Shown here piece by piece: positions 16,117 to 21,356 of a stretch of 21,356 nucleotides of DNA (position 1 is its first letter; each line of letters starts with the position of its first letter). Both the position numbers and the translations under genes were made by a program. The DNA comes from JAYEIA01 sp034659855 (lineage in GTDB: Bacteria; Bacteroidota; Bacteroidia; Bacteroidales; JAADGE01): NCBI GenBank assembly GCA_034659855.1, contig JAYEIA010000333.1, forward strand, positions 1-21,356, in the 5' to 3' direction. The notes under the pieces were generated by a model, which was given only the letters and a program-made list of their open reading frames with translations, was not told the origin of the DNA and did not search any database.

Positions 16117-18027
16117 TTATTTTCTTAATTGAAACCCGCTAAATATTGATTTGGTCTTTATCCTTAGATTGATAATAAATATAGCACCCCGGCCCGGAGA
16201 ACTGTCTATTTCCAATTTGCCGTCAACGGCTTTTAATCGCAAATTTATATTTTTCAGACCAATTCCTTCTTTGTAGTCACTCGGGTCAAAACCCTTTCCG
16301 TTATCTTCGGCAATAAGCGTCAGTTGTTTTTTATCTTTTATAATTTGAATAAAGGCCTTGGAAGCTTCGGAATGTTTAATAATGTTTTGAACAATTTCTT
16401 GAATTATTCTGTAAACCGTATGAAGTATATTTTGTGAAACGTTTTCTAAGTTTTCATTGTTAATAAAACTTATTTTTATTGTTTGGGGGACTGTGCGACT
16501 GAGGTAAGTTTTTATTTTATTATTAAATTTTGTGTGGTGCAGGTGGGGTTTGGATAAATTATGGGACAGAACCCTCAAGTCATGATGTATTTTGTCAATC
16601 TCCTGCGTAATTTTCGAAAAGTCGGAAGCGTTTTCGTTGTTTGTGATCATTAGCTTTATACCGGTGATGTTTCCGGCAATATCGTCGTGAATTTCTTTGG
16701 CAAATCGTTCTTGTTCCAGCTCTTGCCCCTCAATTAGAATCTGTTGCCTTTCTTTGTCTTTCTTCAATAAGTACTGTCTTCTGAAAAAGAAAGCAGAGAG
16801 CAGGAGTAACAACATAAAGGCGATACCTCCTTGAGTTATTCGTTTCATTTCATAGCGCACTTTGTTCAGAGCCTTTTCTTTGCGAGCTGTTTCATAGAGC
16901 ACTTTGTAGGCATATAACTTATTATAATGTTCCTGTGAAGAAATAGAGTCCGATATATTTTGAGAGCTTACCAAATGCTTATAAGCTTTTTCGGTATTAC
17001 CGGTATATTGATAGAATTTTGCAAGCCGGGCGTAGCTCCGTTGGGTTTTGATAAGACTTTGGGCTTTTTGGGCCAGCATCAGAGCTGAGTCTGCATATAC
17101 TATTGCTTGAGAAATGTCTCCCGTTTCAAAATTCAGTTCGGCAAGATTGCCGTATGTAACTCCGGCATTTGAAGAATTATTTAATAGGGCATAATAACTT
17201 AAAGCTGCCTGATAGTTTTTTTTAGCTTTTTTATAGTTTTTCGATATAAAGTAGGATTTGCCTGTATTGTTATAAGATAATCCCATCAATAAATAGTCGT
17301 CATCATTCAATAAAACAAATGCAGAGTCTTGATACAACTTGGCCGATTTAGCATTGTTTTTCTTTAAATAGTAATCGGCAATAATGGTATAAATCCATGG
17401 CAGCTCATCGTACATTCTGTATTTTTTAAAACCCTTCATGGCTTTGTTATAATTGAGCATGATGAAAGGCGATACCTCAGGGATTTTTACACTATGTCTT
17501 TGAAAAATACGGCCAATGTATTTGTAATTTTCAAAAGTCTTTTCAATGACACCAATTTCGGAAAATAGGGCATTGGATTGGTCCAAATAGGAAATTCCTC
17601 GGGTATAAATTCCAACTTCAGAATAGGTTCTTCCCATATATTTGAGCAATTGAGCCAATAGATACTTGTCGGTGGTGTTCAGATGTTTTGTTTCAGAAAG
17701 AGTTCTAACCACCGGGTCAAGTGTTTTTAGGCAAGCCCTGAAATTACCTTTTCTGTAGGCGGTAATGCTTTCCATTCCATCATATAATGCTTTGAACTTT
17801 GAGGAGGAACTTTCTTTTTCGATATTGTGGTGTAATAATTTTAGCTGATTATCAGCTTTTGTCAGGTTGTTTTTTTCGGCATACAGTAGTACATCTATAA
17901 GGCCTCTGTAGATGGTTTTGTCATGCTCCGAAAATTGCTCATTAATAGATTGCTCTTTATTTTCGTAAATTGGGCTTGTATTTTTTTGGGCATAACCGTA
18001 TTTTACCAAAGAAAAGAGCAGCAACAA
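16117..18027 (-). CDS. TPR-containing sensor histidine kinase (HisKA_3 type)
   Basis: A sensor kinase of the NarX/DesK-like class. A signal-peptide-like N-terminus ends near YGYAQ and is followed by about 370 periplasmic residues rich in TPR helices (e.g. GLSYNNTGKSYFISKNYKKAKKNY). One transmembrane helix lies at about 399-418, then HisKA_3 with the acceptor His447 in KEIHDDIAGN, and a HATPase_c domain with QEIVQNIIKHS and EDNGKGFD. The protein is the usual partner for a LuxR-type regulator, which follows 37 nt downstream. The start is problematic. Only TTG 18027 and TTG 18024 are standard starts, and they truncate the signal peptide. The frame stays open upstream to 18093, and an ATA at 18063-18061 would give a textbook signal peptide (ATA-K-N-S-T-P-Y-L-R-I-I-I). 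Confidence 0.88.
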   Translation of the reverse strand: MLLLFSLVKYGYAQKNTSPIYENKEQSINEQFSEHDKTIYRGLIDVLLYAEKNNLTKADNQLKLLHHNIEKESSSSKFKALYDGMESITAYRKGNFRACLKTLDPVVRTLSETKHLNTTDKYLLAQLLKYMGRTYSEVGIYTRGISYLDQSNALFSEIGVIEKTFENYKYIGRIFQRHSVKIPEVSPFIMLNYNKAMKGFKKYRMYDELPWIYTIIADYYLKKNNAKSAKLYQDSAFVLLNDDDYLLMGLSYNNTGKSYFISKNYKKAKKNYQAALSYYALLNNSSNAGVTYGNLAELNFETGDISQAIVYADSALMLAQKAQSLIKTQRSYARLAKFYQYTGNTEKAYKHLVSSQNISDSISSQEHYNKLYAYKVLYETARKEKALNKVRYEMKRITQGGIAFMLLLLLSAFFFRRQYLLKKDKERQQILIEGQELEQERFAKEIHDDIAGNITGIKLMITNNENASDFSKITQEIDKIHHDLRVLSHNLSKPHLHHTKFNNKIKTYLSRTVPQTIKISFINNENLENVSQNILHTVYRIIQEIVQNIIKHSEASKAFIQIIKDKKQLTLIAEDNGKGFDPSDYKEGIGLKNINLRLKAVDGKLEIDSSPGRGAIFIINLRIKTKSIFSGFQLRK

Positions 18028-18124
18028 AATAATAATTCTTAGGTATGGAGTTGAGTTTTTTATCGCATGTTTTTTTAGAGCTTGAATAATAAATTATAGT
18101 AAAATATTTGCTTGCAACAAACAG

Positions 18125-18288
18125 CTATAGTTTAGAATAGCGGTGTTTTTTTTGAATATGAAGATTATATGGCTTTTGCAAACAACATGCTCAACCTCCG
18201 GAAAAGCAACGTCATTTTAAACTATAGTCCAACAGACATATTTCTACAAGTAAAATTAATAAAAAAACAGCACTATTCTAAACTATAG
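18125..18288. mobile_element. MITE-like element with 28-bp terminal inverted repeats
   Basis: The left end 18125-18152 starts CTATAGTTTAGAATAG and runs into a T-tract. It matches the reverse complement of 18261-18288 at 26 of 28 positions. A third copy of the tip (CTATAGTTTA on the minus strand) lies internally, ending at 18227, so the element may be composite: a 103-bp unit inside or next to a 164-bp one. It has no coding capacity and no obvious target duplication. It lies upstream of the TPR kinase gene. Confidence 0.55.
18174..18222 (-). repeat. 49-bp repeat, inverted copy of 21272-21320
   Basis: The reverse complement begins GTTTAAAATGACGTTG and ends GTTGTTTGCAAAA, matching 21272-21320 at 47 of 49 positions by eye. 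It lies inside the MITE-like element. Confidence 0.8.
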
Positions 18289-18402
18289 TCAAAATAACTT
18301 GTATTTTTTTATTTTTCAAGTAGTCAAAAGTGGCTACTTTACGAAGTTAAAACAAATTGAGAATTAGCCTGAAAGTCTAAATTAATTCAATATGAGTTTT
18401 CC

Positions 18403-18551
18403 GTAACGGGCTGAAAGCCCGGTTTATTTCAACCCAAGACAACGCCTTGGGCTATTGTCATTTCTATTCTCGCCTTGTAAAGGCAACTTATTAAACTGCC
18501 CTTGCAGGGCGAACAAACTCGTTTGTTCCGAACCCGGCGCGTTGCACCGGG
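18403..18551. repeat. Array of six consecutive hairpins (Bacteroidota intergenic palindromic repeat)
   Basis: In order: CGGGCT/AGCCCG (18407-18421), CCCAAG/CTTGGG (18433-18451), GCCTT/AAGGC (18472-18484), GCCCT/AGGGC (18498-18510), GAACAAAC/GTTTGTTC (18511-18528) and CCCGG/CCGGG (18533-18551). It resembles REP/BIME-like arrays seen widely in this phylum. It sits about 150 bp upstream of radC and would be transcribed only if the radC promoter lay further upstream. No RAYT-type transposase gene is present in the window. Confidence 0.7.
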
Positions 18552-18633
18552 CTGAATTAAATTGTTCTTTCAGAGCGTTTTCAAACTTTGTAAAGTAGAA
18601 TTAAAGTCTGTTTTTAAATGGTCAGAATATAAT

Positions 18634-18641
18634 TAATTTTG
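18634..18641 (+). promoter_or_regulatory. Candidate -7 box for radC
   Basis: TAATTTTG matches TAnnTTTG, 58 nt before the radC ATG. No clear -33 TTG is seen at the right spacing. Confidence 0.3.
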
Positions 18642-18699
18642 TTCGGAACTCATTTTTATAGTTTCTTTATATATTGTTGTACCAAAATGATGTGTTATC

Positions 18700-19407
18700 A
18701 TGGCAAGTATTGAACCCGAAAGAGGAATGAATTCAATTAAAGCTTGGGCAAAAGATGATCGCCCGAGAGAGAAATTATTGACTAAAGGAATCAGCAGTTT
18801 GTCGAATGCAGAACTCATAGCCATTTTGATTGGCTCCGGAACGCCTACAGTTTCAGCTGTTGATTTAGCAAAAATGATATTGTCAGCCGCCGAAAATAAT
18901 CTAAACCAATTGGGTAAATTTTCTGTTTCCGAATTGCAAAAGCACAAGGGGATAGGAGAAGCAAAATCTGTGAGTATAGTGGCAGCCATGGAATTGGGTC
19001 GCCGACGAAAAGCTGCGGCCGTCATTGTACGAAAAGTCATCCGAACATCCGAGGATGTGTATGATGTGATGTGGGGAGCAGTTGCCGATTTGCCGCACGA
19101 AGAGTTTTGGATTCTATATTTGAGTCGTTCAAATTCCATTATACAGAAACATCAAATTGGAGTCGGGGGCGTATCCGGAACCAGTGTTGACATTAAAAAG
19201 ATAATAAGAATAGCTTTAGAGCTTAATGCATCAAGTTTAATTGCTTGCCATAATCATCCATCGGGGAGTTTGTCGCCCGGAGAAGAAGATGACCGACTAA
19301 CCGGGCGTTTGAAAAATGCTTGTCAATTGATGGACTTAAGCTTGTTTGACCATTTGATAATTACCGCAGAGGGCTTTTACAGTTATGCTGATGAGAAACG
19401 CCTATGA
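18700..19407 (+). CDS. radC: RadC-family JAB/MPN domain protein
   Basis: The 235 residues match full-length RadC. It starts with the conserved IKAWAKDDRPREKLL segment, then a helix-hairpin-helix region (LQKHKGIGEAKSVSIVAAMELGRR, about 80-103), then the MPN/JAB domain. The JAMM metal motif is complete: an upstream Glu in LPHEEFW, His184 and His186 in HNHPSG, and Asp197 ten residues beyond His186. RadC is named for DNA repair, but the original E. coli allele was later assigned to recG, and its biochemical role is unsettled. The start ATG 18700 is used; M10 is an alternative that would still keep the conserved part. Its TGA overlaps the ATG of the next gene by 4 nt (ATGA). Confidence 0.93.
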   Translation: MASIEPERGMNSIKAWAKDDRPREKLLTKGISSLSNAELIAILIGSGTPTVSAVDLAKMILSAAENNLNQLGKFSVSELQKHKGIGEAKSVSIVAAMELGRRRKAAAVIVRKVIRTSEDVYDVMWGAVADLPHEEFWILYLSRSNSIIQKHQIGVGGVSGTSVDIKKIIRIALELNASSLIACHNHPSGSLSPGEEDDRLTGRLKNACQLMDLSLFDHLIITAEGFYSYADEKRL

Positions 19408-20300
19408 CAGATACCGGAACCCTTCGTTTTGTAAACCATAAAGCGATTGATTTTGAAAAATGGAATCGGTTGATAGCCTCATCCGTAAACGGCAGAATAT
19501 TTGCTTATTCATGGTATTTGAATATTGTAGCTCCGGGCTGGGATGCCCTTATCCGGGGAGATTATGATTTGGTTGTTCCTTTGCCTCGAAAAAAAATCCC
19601 GGTAAAGCAGTTCGTCGTTCCTCCCTATACCAACCAGTTGAGCCTATATTCGCGAAAGCGCATCGAACAGCAGGAATTTGAAACCGTGTTTAAGAAAATT
19701 CGGGAGTATGCTTTTTTAGGAAAAATAGAATCCGATTTTGAATATAAAAATACGATTCCCGGCTATAGAACAAGTAAAAAGTATGTCTACCAGATTGATA
19801 TGGTTGATTCCTATGAAAATATTAAGAAAAATTACAGCCCAAAATTGATGAACCGGCTCTCTGAATTAAAGAAGGAGAAGTATAGTTTTGTAACTTCAAT
19901 GAGTATGCTTAAAATTCGGGACTTTGCTAATAGGCAAGGGAATACGCTTTCAAAAAAGAGCAAGGGAATATTTAAATTGTTGGTGGTTTCTTTACTTCGT
20001 AAAAATTTATTGGTGTCGGTGGGAATGTTTGATCGGCATAATGCCTTAGTTTCTTGTGCGTTGTTGGTAAAGGGGCATAATGAATTCAATCTTATTTATT
20101 TTGAAGCCATCGACGGTATTCACCGAGAGACCGCTACTTTGGGGTCTATAGATTTTATATTGAGAAAATTTAATGCGTCTCGGGCTACAATGATTATTCC
20201 GGAAAATGAATTGGCACAAAAAGAATTATTAATACTGAAGAGTCTGCCCGGAATTCGCAAAGCTTATCCGGTTTTTCGAAAAAAAATGTTGTTTTGCTGA
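19404..20300 (+). CDS. Conserved Bacteroidota protein, possible GNAT/FemAB-like acyltransferase
   Basis: A 298-residue cytoplasmic protein with no signal peptide. It carries the pattern of a Bacteroidota family often labelled hypothetical or acyl-CoA N-acyltransferase-like: IFAYSWYLNIVAPGWDALIRGDYDLVVPLPRKK (about 33-65), a VVPPYTNQLSLYS segment, and a C-terminal LIYFEAIDGIHRETATLGSIDFIL that resembles the acyl-CoA-binding half of a FemAB/GNAT fold. The substrate is unknown, and the fold call is by pattern only. The start ATG 19404 overlaps the radC stop by 4 nt, so the two are translationally coupled. This gene has no obvious functional tie to RadC. Confidence 0.7.
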   Translation: MTDTGTLRFVNHKAIDFEKWNRLIASSVNGRIFAYSWYLNIVAPGWDALIRGDYDLVVPLPRKKIPVKQFVVPPYTNQLSLYSRKRIEQQEFETVFKKIREYAFLGKIESDFEYKNTIPGYRTSKKYVYQIDMVDSYENIKKNYSPKLMNRLSELKKEKYSFVTSMSMLKIRDFANRQGNTLSKKSKGIFKLLVVSLLRKNLLVSVGMFDRHNALVSCALLVKGHNEFNLIYFEAIDGIHRETATLGSIDFILRKFNASRATMIIPENELAQKELLILKSLPGIRKAYPVFRKKMLFC

Positions 20301-20353
20301 TGCCGATCCGTAAATGGCCTAAGGGATTGTTCCGAAATAACGTTTAAATAAGT

Positions 20354-20459
20354 AACGTGCGGAGTAAATCACGACAATTTCTCAGTTTGCTCACAGCACA
20401 AATTTTTGCGACCATGCAAATCCTCTTTGTCCTTGCGGATTGCTGCTGAACCGCATGTT
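20354..20459. repeat. Nested imperfect palindrome beside the toxin-antitoxin genes (attC-like shape)
   Basis: The outer arms AACGTGCGG (20354-20362) and CCGCATGTT (20451-20459) pair with one mismatch. Inside, CAGCA (20394-20398) pairs with TGCTG (20444-20448), and GCAAATCC (20416-20423) pairs with GGATTGC (20437-20443) with one extra-helical base. The asymmetric nested layout recalls integron attC sites, but I do not find the canonical GTTRRRY/RYYYAAC cores, so this is shape only. Confidence 0.4.
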
Positions 20460-20471
20460 GTTTATTTGTTT

Positions 20472-20481
20472 GTTATGGTGC
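20472..20481 (+). repeat. Left inverted repeat bracketing the toxin-antitoxin module
   Basis: GTTATGGTGC here is the exact reverse complement of GCACCATAAC at 21193-21202. The pair encloses only the two toxin-antitoxin genes and their control region (about 731 bp). Confidence 0.45.
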
Positions 20482-20493
20482 GTTTACCTTGTC

Positions 20494-20793
20494 TTACAAA
20501 AAAGTCAGTCCAATTCGCCTTCCAAGTCCTGTTTCAAAAATCCTAATCAGTGTCGATAATTGAATATTACCTTTTGCGTTTTCCAACTTTGAAATATAGC
20601 TTTTTTTAGTTCCTGCTCTTTCTGCAAGTTGTTCTTGCGTCATTTTTGCTTCTTTTCTCGCTTGTTTTAACATCTCGCTTATTATAAACATATGTGCACT
20701 TTCCTCAAACTCATTCCGTTTAGTTGTCCCAATTTCGCCATACTTTTTATTTAAAAGTTCGTCGAAATTTTTTATCCCTTTATAATTTTCCAT
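20494..20793 (-). CDS. higA: HigA-type XRE antitoxin
   Basis: A 99-residue DNA-binding antitoxin. The XRE helix-turn-helix (about 40-95) reads LKQARKEAKMTQEQLAERAG then KKSYISKLENAKGNIQLSTLIRIFE. An N-terminal extension of about 35 residues presumably contacts the toxin. It is the second gene of the pair, and its start overlaps the toxin 3' end by 14 nt. This toxin-first order is typical of higBA. It is expected to neutralise the toxin and repress the shared promoter; the inverted repeat at 21142-21159 is a candidate operator. Symbol by family, not by proven orthology. Confidence 0.88.
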   Translation of the reverse strand: MENYKGIKNFDELLNKKYGEIGTTKRNEFEESAHMFIISEMLKQARKEAKMTQEQLAERAGTKKSYISKLENAKGNIQLSTLIRIFETGLGRRIGLTFL

Positions 20794-21133
20794 ATCTATT
20801 CTCCTTTTCGTTAAAGTATTCTTTTTTTAGTCTTTCTGCAAGTTCAATTTCTTTCTTGGGGGTTTTCTTTGTCTTTTTTTGAAATCCGTTTAACAAAATT
20901 ACTAACCTGCCCTCGTCAAAAAAACAGAAAATTCTGAAAATATTTGATTGATATTCAATTCTTATTTCATAAAGTCCGTCAGTTGATGTCATATGTTTAA
21001 GAAACTTTTCAGGTATTCTCTCAACTTGCCTAATCAGTTTGAAAACATACTCAATTTTTTCTTGAACTTTTTTATTCTGTTTTGTATAGAAGTCTGTGAA
21101 ATAGTCTTGGTAAAAATCAATCTCTCTAATCAT
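20780..21133 (-). CDS. higB: HigB/RelE-superfamily toxin (Gp49-like, DUF891)
   Basis: A 117-residue basic protein of the Gp49/HigB-like branch of the RelE/ParE superfamily, members of which are ribosome-dependent mRNA interferases. The signature is in the second half: GLYEIRIEYQSNIFRIFCFF followed by ILLNGFQKKTKKTPKKEIELAERLKKEY. The start ATG 21133 lies only 4 nt after a possible -7 box, implying a leaderless or nearly leaderless mRNA. It is followed by the antitoxin gene with a 14-nt overlap. Both genes are flanked by inverted repeats, consistent with an accessory cassette. Confidence 0.88.
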   Translation of the reverse strand: MIREIDFYQDYFTDFYTKQNKKVQEKIEYVFKLIRQVERIPEKFLKHMTSTDGLYEIRIEYQSNIFRIFCFFDEGRLVILLNGFQKKTKKTPKKEIELAERLKKEYFNEKENRYGKL

Positions 21134-21137
21134 TATG

Positions 21138-21159
21138 CAAAGTTATCACAAAAGATAAC
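21138..21159 (-). promoter_or_regulatory. higBA promoter with overlapping operator-like inverted repeat
   Basis: A perfect inverted repeat GTTATC (21142-21147) and GATAAC (21154-21159), with a 6-nt spacer, overlaps a minus-strand TAACTTTG -7 box (21145-21138). A repressor bound there would cover the promoter, as expected for HigA autoregulation. Confidence 0.55.
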
Positions 21160-21192
21160 AAATTGTAAGTTTTCATGGAAATTATTTTTTAT

Positions 21193-21202
21193 GCACCATA
21201 AC
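21193..21202 (-). repeat. Right inverted repeat bracketing the toxin-antitoxin module
   Basis: GCACCATAAC, partner of 20472-20481. It sits at the edge of the repeat-rich end of the window. Confidence 0.45.
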
Positions 21203-21209
21203 TTGCTGC

Positions 21210-21271
21210 TTTAAACTCATTCTTTTGTCCTTTTAGCTTTGAAGGGTGAGGGGTGAAGGGTGATGGGTGAA
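21210..21271 (+). repeat. Repeat block: TTTAAACTC module plus four GGGTGAA-type heptamers
   Basis: 21210-21229 matches 4878-4897 at 18 of about 20 positions. Then 21244-21271 holds GGGTGAG, GGGTGAA, GGGTGAT, GGGTGAA. The same two modules occur at 4852-4897 in the reverse order. Confidence 0.6.
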
Positions 21272-21320
21272 GTTTAAAATGACGTTGATTTTTCGGAGGT
21301 TGAGCATGTTGTTTGCAAAA
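21272..21320 (+). repeat. 49-bp repeat, inverted copy of 18174-18222
   Basis: GTTTAAAATGACGTTG through GTTTGCAAAA matches the reverse complement of 18174-18222 with two differences. It directly follows the heptamer array and runs into the terminal palindrome. Confidence 0.8.
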
Positions 21321-21356
21321 CAAGCCTCGAAACCGGTTTCGGGGCTTGTTTTGCAA
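21313..21356. repeat. 44-nt near-perfect palindrome at the window end
   Basis: TTGCAAAACAAGCC (21313-21326) and GGCTTGTTTTGCAA (21343-21356) are exact complements. The centre CGAAACC/GGTTTCG also pairs, and the only irregular pair is T21327 with G21342. It could form a very stable RNA hairpin. It overlaps the end of the 49-bp repeat. Its continuation is outside the window. Confidence 0.75.

Noticed and set aside
18633..19139. Minus-strand frame of 168 residues opposite radC
   Set aside because: It is antisense to the complete RadC frame and has no recognisable domain.
21244..21271. Short tandem repeats as a CRISPR array
   Set aside because: Seven-base units with no spacers; there are no cas genes in the window.

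Overview
The window looks like chromosomal DNA of an AT-rich Bacteroidota, most likely Bacteroidales or Marinilabiliales. This rests on the phylum-type PurM (AIR synthase), a TPR/PD40/CarboxypepD_reg/OmpA protein with the architecture of T9SS PorE, a Reg_prop/Y_Y_Y sensor kinase, TAnnTTTG-type -7 boxes, and the lack of clear Shine-Dalgarno sequences. This is inferred from family content, not from any search.

Layout. 1-1460: a palindromic intergenic repeat, then an Rpn/PD-(D/E)XK_2 'transposase-like' nuclease whose start is irregular. 1473-4781: housekeeping genes murI (+), a YihY/BrkB membrane protein (-) and lpxH (-). 5025-10362: a translationally coupled minus-strand pair. The first gene is a REC-PAS-PP2C (SpoIIE-type) phosphatase and the second is a large periplasmic-propeller sensor kinase (Reg_prop, Y_Y_Y, TM, PAS, HisKA, HATPase) with no receiver or HTH of its own. 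10951-11343: a small YbjN/CesT-like protein. 11923-15149: a PorE-like OmpA protein with a structured leader, followed by purM and a good terminator. 15444-18027: a second two-component system, a TPR-type HisKA_3 sensor kinase and a NarL/LuxR-type regulator (-). 18028-18699: a non-coding block with a MITE-like element and an array of six hairpins. 18700-20300: radC overlapping a GNAT/FemAB-like gene by 4 nt. 20494-21133: a HigB/HigA-type toxin-antitoxin module on the minus strand, bracketed by short inverted repeats.

How the genes work together. The core genes serve wall precursor supply (murI), lipid A synthesis (lpxH), purine synthesis (purM) and the outer membrane/periplasm (PorE-like). The two signalling modules are self-contained. 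The propeller kinase probably signals to the receiver of its phosphatase partner, and the TPR kinase to its LuxR-type regulator. The accessory layer (Rpn-like nuclease, toxin-antitoxin, repeats) sits at the two window ends and in the gaps.

Most striking non-coding content: a 56-bp palindromic repeat in three good copies plus one decayed copy (1402, 3925, 10726, about 4977); a 49-bp repeat shared in inverted orientation between a MITE-like element (18174-18222) and the window end (21272-21320); a shared GGGTGAA heptamer array (4852 and 21244); and a 44-nt near-perfect palindrome ending the window. I see no CRISPR array, tRNA, rRNA or complete insertion sequence. The coding content is mostly recognisable. 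The least described parts are the repeat families, the coupled kinase/phosphatase pair, and the irregular starts of two genes.
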